Source: Kribbella pratensis
Lineage (GTDB): Bacteria > Actinomycetota > Actinomycetes > Propionibacteriales > Kribbellaceae
Assembly (NCBI RefSeq): GCF_004365355.1
Contig: NZ_SODP01000001.1
Coordinates: 2,797,473 to 2,861,472, forward strand
Direction: 5' to 3'
DNA length: 64,000 bases
The translations under genes were made by a program, and so were the position numbers. The notes below the pieces were generated by a model. That model searched no databases. It saw only the letters and a program-made list of their open reading frames with translations, and was not told the origin of the DNA. Below, one piece after another: positions 24,965 to 32,640 of this stretch (position 1 is its first letter; each line of letters begins with the position of its first letter).

Positions 24965-26890
24965 GTGGACAAGCGAATCGCACGGGGATTGATCACTGCA
25001 CTCGTCATCTGCGCAGGACTGGTGTCCGTTTCAACTCCAGCCGCTGCCTCTATTCCGGACGTGACCGAAAGTCCAACGGTCACGAACCTCGGTCCGGCGT
25101 CGGCCGTGACCTCCACGAGCGTCGCCGAGCAGGTCGGCGACCGGATCTGGACCATCACCTCCGGCGTCTCGCCCGTCCAGGTCGGCGCGTTCGACCCGGT
25201 CAGCAAGACCGTCGACCGCAAGTTCTCGCTGCCTACCGGCGCCGGCGCATGGGCGATGACCCACCTCGGCACCGATCTGTACATCGGCCTGTACACCCCT
25301 GGCGACGTCTACCGGGTCGACACCACGACCGGTGCCGCGACCAAGGTCACGCAGTTCGGCTCGTTCATCTGGTCGATCGCCGCGACACCCGACGGCAAGA
25401 TCGTCGCGGGCACCTACCCGGACGGCGCCGTCCACGAGTACGACCCGGCCACCGGCGCCACCAAGTCGTACGGCGCCGCCGTCGCGGGCGAGCAGTACGT
25501 CCGCAGCATCGCCGCCGACGCGACCACGATCTACGCGGGCGTCGGCACCAAGGCACACCTCATCGCGATCGATCGCGCGACCGGCGAGCGCCGCGACGTA
25601 CTCCCCGCCAAGTACGCCGACCGCACCTTCGTCGCCACCCTCGCATTGGACGGCACGAAGCTCGCCGCAAGCCTGTCCCCCACCGGGACCATGCTCGTCT
25701 TCAACACCGCCGATCTGAGCAATCCAGTCGAGGTCCAGACGCCCGGCGGCGACCAGTACATCACCGCGATCACGATCGACGGCGCCGACATCTACCTCGG
25801 CACCAGACCGTCCGGCACGCTCTACCGCTACCGCGACAACACGCTGACCACAATCGGTTCGCCGTACGACGGCGCGTACTTCAACCGGATCTTCGTCGAC
25901 GGCTCGGCCATCCGTGCCGAGCTGACCAGCCAGGTCGTCGACTTCGACGAGGCGACCGGGGAGTTCACCGGCACCGACCTCGGCCAGGCGGGCCTCCCGC
26001 CCGCGCCCGAGCAGGCGATGGCGATCGCCGCGACCTCGACCTCCGTGCTGGTGAGCGGCAAGGCCGGCATCCAGGTCCACGACCTCGCCACCGGTGCCAG
26101 CACACGCACGTTCCTCCCCGGCGAGGCGAAGACGCTGACCCCGGTCGGCCGAGACATCTACCTCGGCGTCTACACGCTGGCCCGCCTGTGGCAGATGAGG
26201 CCCGACGGCTCCGACCTGCACGAACTCGGCCAGGTCGGCAACGAGCAGACCCGCCCGACCGACTCGGCGTACGACGCCCGGTCCCGCACCTGGCTCATCT
26301 CCACCGAGCCCGACTACGGCAAGTACGACGGCACACTGGTCGAGCAGCACCTGAGCAACGGCCAACGTGAGGTCCACCGCGGCGTCGTACCGCAGCAATC
26401 GGTCCGATCGGTGACCACAGCGGACGGCATCGCCTACCTCGGCGGCGCGACCCGGAACAGCCTCGGCACCGAGCCGATCTTGCCCGAGGCAACCGTCGTC
26501 GCCTACGACCTGCGCCGCAACAAAACCCTATGGGAAAACGCTCCGTTGTCGAAGGCGCAGAGCTTCAGCGATCTCGTCGTCTACCGCGGCCGCCTGTACG
26601 CGACGACCGATGACGGCCGACTCGCCGTGCTCGATCCGCGCACCGGCAAGCTCGTCGACAGCGCTACGCTCGGCACCGGTCAGAGCCGGCTGACGATCGC
26701 CCGCTCCGGCCTGTACGGCACTGACAACCAGCGCGTCTTCAAGATCACGCCGGCCCTGCAGATCACCACCGTGGTCGACAACCTCGGCGCCCAGATCTAC
26801 AGCTACCCCTTGATCACCACGTCCCACGACGGCGACGCGCTCTACACGATCAAGGGCCGTGACCTGGTCCGGATCGGAGGACTCCGATGA
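24965..26890 (+). CDS. Secreted beta-propeller (PQQ/WD40-like) protein, first of a tandem pair
   Basis: This 641-residue protein has a Sec signal peptide (residues 1-31; hydrophobic core LITALVICAGLVS, likely cleavage after AAAS). The rest is made of repeated blades with the pattern GTYPDGAVHEYDPATG and LYIGLYTPGDVYRVDTTTG, typical of seven- or eight-bladed propellers. No catalytic residues or cofactor tryptophan sets can be named. GGGAGG (24955-24960) sits four bases before GTG 24965, which I chose over an in-frame start at 24941. The stop overlaps the ATG of a paralogue by four bases. A role as extracellular binding protein or lyase-like enzyme is inferred from fold only. Confidence 0.75.
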   Translation: MDKRIARGLITALVICAGLVSVSTPAAASIPDVTESPTVTNLGPASAVTSTSVAEQVGDRIWTITSGVSPVQVGAFDPVSKTVDRKFSLPTGAGAWAMTHLGTDLYIGLYTPGDVYRVDTTTGAATKVTQFGSFIWSIAATPDGKIVAGTYPDGAVHEYDPATGATKSYGAAVAGEQYVRSIAADATTIYAGVGTKAHLIAIDRATGERRDVLPAKYADRTFVATLALDGTKLAASLSPTGTMLVFNTADLSNPVEVQTPGGDQYITAITIDGADIYLGTRPSGTLYRYRDNTLTTIGSPYDGAYFNRIFVDGSAIRAELTSQVVDFDEATGEFTGTDLGQAGLPPAPEQAMAIAATSTSVLVSGKAGIQVHDLATGASTRTFLPGEAKTLTPVGRDIYLGVYTLARLWQMRPDGSDLHELGQVGNEQTRPTDSAYDARSRTWLISTEPDYGKYDGTLVEQHLSNGQREVHRGVVPQQSVRSVTTADGIAYLGGATRNSLGTEPILPEATVVAYDLRRNKTLWENAPLSKAQSFSDLVVYRGRLYATTDDGRLAVLDPRTGKLVDSATLGTGQSRLTIARSGLYGTDNQRVFKITPALQITTVVDNLGAQIYSYPLITTSHDGDALYTIKGRDLVRIGGLR

Positions 26891-28824
26891 TCATCTCCCG
26901 TCGTACGGCGCTCGCCGGTGCTCTGGCCGGCACAGCTGCCGGCACCCTCGGCGCCCGGCCCACCACCGCTCACGCCGAGGACAGTCCCATCGACGGATCC
27001 ACGCTGCCCAGCGCCGGTCCCGCGGTCGTGACGGCTGCCGTCGTCGCGATGGCGGTGCACGACGGCCACGCCTACGTCATCAGCCGCGGCATCGTCCCGC
27101 CCCGGCTGACCGAGATCGACCTGACCACCCGCCTGGTGACGAGGACCGTCGAGCTGCCGACCGGCGAGGGCGGCTGGGGCATCACTGTTGCCGGAGGCAA
27201 GGTCTACGCCGGGCTCTACCCGGTCGCCGACGTCTACTGCTTCGATCCCGCCGACGGCTCCATGACCAAGGTCGGGACGCTGGCCGGCGCCGGCGGCTTC
27301 GTCTGGGACATGACAACGGCACCTGACGGCCAGGTATTCGCGGTCAGCTATCCGAACGGCGCCGTCTGGCAGATCGACCCCACGACGAACACCCCGACCC
27401 AGCTCGGCGCACCGGTCGCCGGCGCGCAGTACGGACGGTATGTCGGTGCCGCGGGCAACCATGTGTACGCCGGGATCTACACGCCGTCGCAGCTGGTCGG
27501 GTACGACCGCAGTACGAAAGTCTTCCGGGATCTCACGCCCGAGATGTCCCGCGGGCAGAACTTCGGCCCGTTCGCGGCGACGGACGACCGGATCTTCGTC
27601 GGCAGCAGCCAGGCGGTGCTCAGCATGGCGCTCGACGGCACCGACGTCCGCAGTACGCCGCTCCCCCAAGGCGAGACCGGCGTCGACGCGATCACCGTTG
27701 CTGCTGACGGCACGGCATACCTGACGACTCGGACCTCGGGCGCAGTGTGGAAGTGGGCGCCGGAGGGGCTTGTCGCGGTGGCGACACCGGCGCCGCAGGA
27801 CGAGCACCGCAAGCTCGAGTTCCTCGATGCGACCACGCTACTCGGCGCGACCGGGTCCGGCGTGCTCTGGTGGCTTGACGTCACCACCGGTGCGTTCGAA
27901 CTGCTCGACCTGATCGACGCCGGGTTCACGCCGGCGCCGGACAAGCCGCAGTCGATCGTGCTCGGCGACCCGCACTTGTACGTCGGCGGTCACTGGGTGA
28001 TCACCGAGCATGCCGGTGACACGACCCGTCGCCTCCGCGTCGCGGGCGAGGCGAAGACGCTCACCTGGGTGCGCGGCGAGCTGTACTCCGCGTTGTACCC
28101 GAGCACCGAGGTCGTCCGCGTCAACCCACGCACCAAAGAGGTCCACAGCTTCGGAACGATCGATCACCAGCAGATCCGTCCCTGGCAGGCGGCGTACGAC
28201 GAGAAGTCGAAGCTCCTCGCGATCGCCTCGGCGCCCGGCACGGGGAAGCTCACTGGCGCCCTCACGCTACTGGACGTGCGCACCGGCGAGCTGGACGTGC
28301 ACTACGGGATCCTGCCCGACCAGAGCGTCATGACGGTCTCGATCGTCGACGGCATCGCATACCTGGGCGGGGACGTCGTGGGCGGTGGTGGCATCACGCC
28401 GACCCGCACCTCGGCCGCGATCGCCGCCTTCGACCTCTGCCGGCGCGAGCTGCTCTGGACCGTCGAACCACTCGCCGGCGAACGATCCATCCAGAGCGTC
28501 GCGGTCCACGACGGGATCCTGTACGGCGTACTGAAGCGTACGAGCGGCGGCTGGTTCCGGTACGACCTGCGAACGAAGACCGTCGTACGCGGTGAGAACA
28601 AGCTGTCCGGCTACGGCCAGCTCCACACTGACCGGACCGGCGTCTACTGTGAGACAAACTTCGGCGGGAACCTGTGCCAGCTCGGCCCCGGCCCCGCGAA
28701 GCTGCTGGTGAACAACCTGGGCGACGGCTGGTACACCGTCCCGCAACTGACCCCGGTCCGCGGCACCCGGCACAGCGTCTGGGGCCTCGCGGACCGCGAC
28801 CTCGTCCAACTACCGTTGCCCTAA
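26887..28824 (+). CDS. Tat-exported beta-propeller protein, second of the pair
   Basis: The 645 residues begin MIISRRTALAGALAGTAAG, a twin-arginine signal ending near AHAED. The mature part matches the upstream protein blade by blade (VYAGLYPVADVYCFDPADGS, TEVVRVNPRTKEVHSFGTID). The two are paralogues that leave by different routes: Sec for the first, Tat for the second. Tat export usually implies folding or cofactor insertion in the cytosol, which hints at a bound cofactor in this copy. The ATG overlaps the preceding TGA. The DegT gene follows after 13 bases. No enzymatic motif could be assigned. Confidence 0.77.
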   Translation: MIISRRTALAGALAGTAAGTLGARPTTAHAEDSPIDGSTLPSAGPAVVTAAVVAMAVHDGHAYVISRGIVPPRLTEIDLTTRLVTRTVELPTGEGGWGITVAGGKVYAGLYPVADVYCFDPADGSMTKVGTLAGAGGFVWDMTTAPDGQVFAVSYPNGAVWQIDPTTNTPTQLGAPVAGAQYGRYVGAAGNHVYAGIYTPSQLVGYDRSTKVFRDLTPEMSRGQNFGPFAATDDRIFVGSSQAVLSMALDGTDVRSTPLPQGETGVDAITVAADGTAYLTTRTSGAVWKWAPEGLVAVATPAPQDEHRKLEFLDATTLLGATGSGVLWWLDVTTGAFELLDLIDAGFTPAPDKPQSIVLGDPHLYVGGHWVITEHAGDTTRRLRVAGEAKTLTWVRGELYSALYPSTEVVRVNPRTKEVHSFGTIDHQQIRPWQAAYDEKSKLLAIASAPGTGKLTGALTLLDVRTGELDVHYGILPDQSVMTVSIVDGIAYLGGDVVGGGGITPTRTSAAIAAFDLCRRELLWTVEPLAGERSIQSVAVHDGILYGVLKRTSGGWFRYDLRTKTVVRGENKLSGYGQLHTDRTGVYCETNFGGNLCQLGPGPAKLLVNNLGDGWYTVPQLTPVRGTRHSVWGLADRDLVQLPLP

Positions 28825-28837
28825 GCAAAGGATTCCG

Positions 28838-30070
28838 ATGGAGAACAGTCAGCTTGCAAGGGACGGCGGTACGCCGGTGCGGGCGGAGCCGCTGCCGTCG
28901 GTGATGAACGCCAGCGGCCGGCGGTTCGGTGACGACGAGGTCAAAGCGGTCGAGCGGGTGCTCCGCAGCGGCATGCTGTCGGCCACCTGGGGCACCGAGG
29001 TGCCCGCGCTCGAGCTGGAGTTCGCCTCGCTTCTCGGCGCCGGGTACGCCGTCGCCTGCAGCTCGGGTACGGCGGCCCTGCACCTGGCCGTCGCCGCGGT
29101 GAACCCCGCGCCGGGTGACGAGATCATCACCACGCCGATGAGTGACATGGGCACCGTCTTCCCGATCATGATGCAGAACGCCGTACCGGTGTTCGCGGAC
29201 GTCGACCCGATCACCGGGAACCTGACGCCCGAGACGGTCGCGGCCGCGATCACGCCGCGGACCAAGGCCGTGATCGTCGTCCACCTGTTCGGCAAACCCG
29301 CTCGGGTGCGCGAGCTGCGCGAATTGTGCGACCAGCACGGGATCCTGCTGATCGAGGACTGCGCGCAGGCGTACCTCGCGCCGGTCGGCGACTCGTTCGT
29401 CGGCCGGATCGGGCATATCGGCTGCTTCAGCTTGCAGCAGACCAAGCACATCAGCGCCGGCGACGGTGGGCTCACGGTCACCGACGACGCGCAGAAAGCA
29501 CGGCGGATGCGGCTGTTCGCGGACAAGGGCTGGCCGCGCGACACCGACGAACGGACGTACCTGTTCCTCGCGCTGAACTACCGCATGACCGAGCTCGTCG
29601 CCTCGGTCACACGCGCCCAGCTGAATCGACTCCGCGGCGTCATCGAAGACCGTCGTACGGCGGCTCTCCGGGCGACCGCCGCCATCGAGGACCTGGCCGG
29701 CCTCACGCCGCCACCCGACGGACACGACCACGTGTACTGGCAGTACCCACTGATCATCTCCGAATCGGCCGGCGACATGCGTGAATGGGCCGCCGCTCTG
29801 ACGGCCGAGGGCATCCCGGCGAACGGCGGGTATCTGACCAGCCCGCTGTACGCCGCGCCCGCCGTCCGCGAGCGGATCACGTACGGCGATTCCGGGTTCC
29901 CGCTGCAGGACGTTTCGTACCCGGTCGGCCTGTGCCCGAACTCGGAGGAACTGATCAACAACCGCCTCCTCGTCCTGCCCTGGAACGAGAACTACACCCA
30001 ATCCGACGTCGACGACATCGTCGCGGCGATCCGCAAGGTGCACAAAGCTTTGGCCCGGGAGGCCTCATGA
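28838..30070 (+). CDS. DegT/DnrJ/EryC1/StrS-family PLP aminotransferase
   Basis: This 410-residue enzyme has SSGTAALHLAVAAV at residues 75-88. The aspartate pairing with the PLP nitrogen is in LIEDCAQAYLAP, and the Schiff-base lysine is K203 in FSLQQTKHISAGDGG. The family usually transaminates keto-sugars on nucleotides, but no nucleotide-sugar enzyme is encoded nearby. The N-terminal block DGGTPVRAEPLPSVMNASGR is typical of members acting on cyclitols or other small polyols; the substrate is open. AAGGA lies about nine bases before ATG. The TGA overlaps the ATG of the next gene. Confidence 0.87.
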   Translation: MENSQLARDGGTPVRAEPLPSVMNASGRRFGDDEVKAVERVLRSGMLSATWGTEVPALELEFASLLGAGYAVACSSGTAALHLAVAAVNPAPGDEIITTPMSDMGTVFPIMMQNAVPVFADVDPITGNLTPETVAAAITPRTKAVIVVHLFGKPARVRELRELCDQHGILLIEDCAQAYLAPVGDSFVGRIGHIGCFSLQQTKHISAGDGGLTVTDDAQKARRMRLFADKGWPRDTDERTYLFLALNYRMTELVASVTRAQLNRLRGVIEDRRTAALRATAAIEDLAGLTPPPDGHDHVYWQYPLIISESAGDMREWAAALTAEGIPANGGYLTSPLYAAPAVRERITYGDSGFPLQDVSYPVGLCPNSEELINNRLLVLPWNENYTQSDVDDIVAAIRKVHKALAREAS

Positions 30071-30795
30071 CCGACACTCCCCTGCTGCTCGACTGCGACA
30101 TCCTTGTCGGGCACGAGGTGACGACCGGGCGCTGGGGACCGCCCCAGAAGGTGCGGGAGGTGCTCGAGGCGAGCGGGATCTCCGGCGGGGTCGTATCCGC
30201 GCTGCGGGCGGTGCACTTCGACGTACCGTCGGGGAACGACGAGGCACGTAAGGTTGCTGAAGGCAACGGGTGGACATTGTGCCCGGTGCTGGACCTGCGC
30301 GATCCGTTGGGCGCCGAGAAGGAGCTGGAGCGACTGCTGTCGGGTGATGCTCCACCGCGAGCGGTGCGGTTGGCGCCGACCGCGCAGAGTGTGGAGCCGA
30401 GCTTCCCGTCGTTCGGCCATGTCGTGCAGCTGCTGGTCAACGCCGGCGTCACGATCTTCACCGAGGGCGACGTACGCAAGGTCGGACCGGCGCTGCGCGG
30501 GCTCGGGGCGCGAGTGGTCTTCCTCGACACGCACTTCTACTACCTCGGCGACTTCGTGATCCTGGCCCGCTCCGAGCCCGGCTTCCACACCTCGACCCGG
30601 ATGCTCACCGGCCCGGACTCGCTCGAGATCGTGGCCGCGGAGGTCGGCGCGGAACGGCTCGTGCTCGGTTGCCGGACGCCGTTCCACGAGACCCGCTCGG
30701 TAGTCCGCCGGCTGCTGACGTCCAAGCTCAGCCCGGACGAGATCGCGCAAGCCGGCAGCCGCAGCCTCACGACCCTCCTGGAGCCCGCATGCTGA
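30067..30795 (+). CDS. Degenerate amidohydrolase_2-fold protein lacking metal ligands
   Basis: The 242 residues follow the strand/helix order of the neighbouring amidohydrolase, but the metal ligands are missing. LDCDILVG replaces the HxH start, VFLDTHFYYLGD stands where the HMG-type His block lies, and LVLGCRTPFHE replaces FGTD. It may be a regulatory or structural partner of the intact enzyme. ATG 30067 overlaps the DegT stop (ATGA), and the downstream ATG overlaps its own end by seven bases, so production of the two barrels is coupled. Two tandem barrels, one dead and one intact, suggest a heteromer (inference). Confidence 0.65.
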   Translation: MTDTPLLLDCDILVGHEVTTGRWGPPQKVREVLEASGISGGVVSALRAVHFDVPSGNDEARKVAEGNGWTLCPVLDLRDPLGAEKELERLLSGDAPPRAVRLAPTAQSVEPSFPSFGHVVQLLVNAGVTIFTEGDVRKVGPALRGLGARVVFLDTHFYYLGDFVILARSEPGFHTSTRMLTGPDSLEIVAAEVGAERLVLGCRTPFHETRSVVRRLLTSKLSPDEIAQAGSRSLTTLLEPAC

Positions 30796-31520
30796 TCGAC
30801 GTACACGCCCATTGGGGTCCGTGGTTCTTCTCGATGGACACCGCGAGCATCGACGTCAACCTCGACCTGATCGATCGCTTCGGCATCGACCTCCAGCTGG
30901 TCTCGTCGATCGAGGGCATCGTGTACGACGCCCCGCTCGGCAACCGCTCGCTCGCCGAACAGCTCCCGGTCGACGAGCGGCTGCGCGGCATGATCGTCGT
31001 CGACCCGCGCCGCCTCGACGAGGCCCGGACCGACCTCGACGTCCTGCTCGCCGGTGACGGGCGGTCGCGGTGGGTCGGCGCGAAAATCCACAGCGAATAC
31101 AGCCGTACGCCGATCAGCTCGCCCGCGATGCAGGCCGCGATCGAGCTCACCACGGAGTACGGCCTGCCCACCCTCGTACACACATGGGGCGACACGGTCG
31201 TCGATCTGGCCGATGTCGCGGCCCGGGTGCCCGAGGCGCGGGTGCTCGCCGGTCACATGGGCGCGAACGGCTGGCCGCGGGTGCCCGAGGCGGCCGACCG
31301 GTCCGACCGGATCTGGTTCGAGCCGTGCTGGTCCGCTCCGGAGGCGAACCGGATCCGCTGGATCCTCGACCGGATCGGCCCGAGCCGCCTGATGTTCGGG
31401 ACCGACGCGACGTTGATCGACCCGTCGGTCGCATTGGGCGCTCTAGAAGCCGCCGATCTCACCCCCGCCGAACACGAGGCGATCACCCACCGCAACGCCA
31501 CCGACCTCTTCGCCCTCTGA
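30789..31520 (+). CDS. Amidohydrolase_2-family metal-dependent hydrolase or decarboxylase
   Basis: The 243 residues carry the full ligand set: His6 and His8 in DVHAHWG, His131 in VHTWGD, His156 in AGHMG and Asp206 in FGTDAT. A Lys/His pair lies at GAKIHSEY. Members hydrolyse lactones or amides or decarboxylate aromatic acids. The start overlaps the degenerate partner by seven bases. The last 34 bases of the gene, including the stop codon, are repeated downstream at 62-base intervals. It is the last gene of the 24965-31520 run. Confidence 0.82.
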   Translation: MLIDVHAHWGPWFFSMDTASIDVNLDLIDRFGIDLQLVSSIEGIVYDAPLGNRSLAEQLPVDERLRGMIVVDPRRLDEARTDLDVLLAGDGRSRWVGAKIHSEYSRTPISSPAMQAAIELTTEYGLPTLVHTWGDTVVDLADVAARVPEARVLAGHMGANGWPRVPEAADRSDRIWFEPCWSAPEANRIRWILDRIGPSRLMFGTDATLIDPSVALGALEAADLTPAEHEAITHRNATDLFAL

Positions 31521-31767
31521 CCCCCGTCCACCATCTGAGGCGCCAACCCCACCGCAACGCCACCGACCTCTTCGCCCTCCGACCCCCGTCCACCATCTGA
31601 GGCGCCAACCCCACCGCAACGCCACCGACCTCTTCGCCCTCCGACCCCCGTCCACCATCTGAGGCGTCAACCCCACCGCAACGCCACCGACCTCTTCGCC
31701 CTCTGACCCCGGTCCACCCGTGAGGCGCCAACCCCACCGCAACGCCGCCGACCTCTTCGCCCTCTGA
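31521..31767. repeat. Tandem repeat array of 62-base units derived from the upstream gene end
   Basis: Four units lie at 31521-31582, 31583-31644, 31645-31706 and 31707-31767 (the last has 61 bases). Each unit has about 28 bases holding TGAGGCGCCAACCCC or a close variant, then about 34 bases almost identical to the end of the amidohydrolase gene (31487-31520), including its stop in some copies. The array therefore repeats a coding 3' end. No gene is supported inside it. The nested palindrome block follows. Confidence 0.9.
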
Positions 31768-31771
31768 CCCC

Positions 31772-31882
31772 GGTCCCTCCGCCATCTGAGGGGTCAACCC
31801 CTCAGATGGCGGGTTGACCCCTCGGATTCTGACTGCCTAACCCACCAGCTCAGGGGTTGACCCCTCAGATGGCGGAGGGACC
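31772..31882. terminator. Nested palindromes, probable bidirectional terminator
   Basis: CCGCCATCTGAGGGGT (31779-31794) and its exact complement (31797-31812) form a 16-base stem with a two-base loop. A wider, perfect 26-base inverted repeat pairs 31772-31797 with 31857-31882. Transcripts from the amidohydrolase operon (plus) and from the GNAT remnant side (minus) would meet here. There is no T-run, so termination is inferred from structure only. Confidence 0.6.
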
Positions 31883-31910
31883 GAGGCGGGGACCGGCGGG
31901 TCGGGCGGCG

Positions 31911-32058
31911 GCGGGTGGTCGGACGGCGGCGGGTGGTCGGACGGAGCGAGGCGGGGGCCGGTGGGTCGGGTGGGTCGGCCGGGGGCGGGTGGTCGGACGG
32001 CGGCGGGTGGTCGGACGGAGCGAGGCGGGGGCCGGTGGGTCGGGTGGGTCGGCCGGGG
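31911..32058. repeat. 74-base G-rich tandem duplication
   Basis: The sequence from 31911 to 31984 is repeated at 31985-32058, and a shorter G-rich continuation runs to about 32100. The plus strand holds closely spaced G-runs (31953-31957, 31963-31965, 31968-31970, 31972-31974), a pattern able to form a G-quadruplex. Open frames across it encode only Gly/Arg/Thr-rich repeats and are not genes. Confidence 0.85.
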
Positions 32059-32101
32059 GCGGGCGGGTCGGGCGGGGGCGGGTCGGGTCGGGCGCGTGGG
32101 G

Positions 32102-32262
32102 TCAGTGCGGGGTGACGAAGACGAGGATGTCGTGCTCGGGGCCGCGGACCTCGGGCTCCTGCCAGCCGAGGTGGCGGTAGAAGGCGATCGCGTCGTGGTT
32201 CTGGTTCCAGGCGAGCAGCCAGGCGCGGGAGCGCTCGCGGGTGGCCGTTTGCAGGAATGTGC
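32102..32262 (-). pseudogene. 3' remnant of a GNAT acetyltransferase gene
   Basis: Minus-strand codons ending at the stop at 32102-32104 give a fragment including AWLLAWNQNHDAIAFYRHLG and then DILVFVTPH. This is a good match to the acetyl-CoA-binding end of GNAT N-acetyltransferases, where an Asn/Ala/FYxxxGF-type block follows the last core strand. There is no start codon or N-terminal part: upstream the frame runs into the 3' end of the small gene at 32268. The gene has therefore lost most of its length, with repeats on its downstream side. The upper boundary of the remnant is approximate. Confidence 0.65.
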
Positions 32263-32267
32263 AGCGT

Positions 32268-32585
32268 TCAGTTGGTCGGCGCCGGCTCGAGGTCCGCCGG
32301 GATCACCGCGGGCGCGGTGATCACGGGATCGGGTGTGGACGCGATCGTCTCGAGCTCGGTGCGGAACTGCGGCAGCATCCAGCGCAGCGGCTGGTCCAGG
32401 ACGCGCGCGATCGTTGCCTCGTCGACCCGGAGCAGGTCGCCGATCCGGGCGAGCGCGTCCGGCTCGTCGGTGGCGGCGTACAGCAGGTGGACGACCTCGT
32501 GCCGGTGCGCGAACACGGCGAGTGCCGCGGCGGCCAGACCGGCATCGATTTCGGGCGGACTGGTGATTTCCCCGTTGACTGTCAC
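32268..32585 (-). CDS. Small hypothetical protein resembling a type II topoisomerase A segment
   Basis: The 105 residues include DEPDALARIGDLLRVDEATI and RVLDQPLRWMLPQFRTELE. This resembles the region of DNA gyrase subunit A in which a short helical segment leads to LDMPLRRLT. There is no catalytic tyrosine domain. I cannot assign a function. It may be a small relative or a domesticated piece of a gyrase-type protein. The start is GTG. A truncated GNAT remnant lies immediately downstream, indicating rearrangement at this spot. Confidence 0.5.
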   Translation of the reverse strand: MTVNGEITSPPEIDAGLAAAALAVFAHRHEVVHLLYAATDEPDALARIGDLLRVDEATIARVLDQPLRWMLPQFRTELETIASTPDPVITAPAVIPADLEPAPTN

Positions 32586-32640
32586 GACAACCTCAACCCG
32601 TCAGAACCATGATCGGTTACGTGTCAGTCTTTCCAGCCGA

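Noticed and set aside
28394..30043. 549-codon minus-strand open frame
   Set aside because: It is antisense to the second propeller and the DegT aminotransferase and has no recognisable fold.
31521..31767. The 62-base array as a CRISPR
   Set aside because: The units are contiguous with no spacers, and the repeat contains a copied gene end.
31443..32180. Open frames across the repeat region (for example 31443-31742 minus, 31857-32180 plus)
   Set aside because: The translations are low-complexity copies of the 62- and 74-base repeats and have no start signals.
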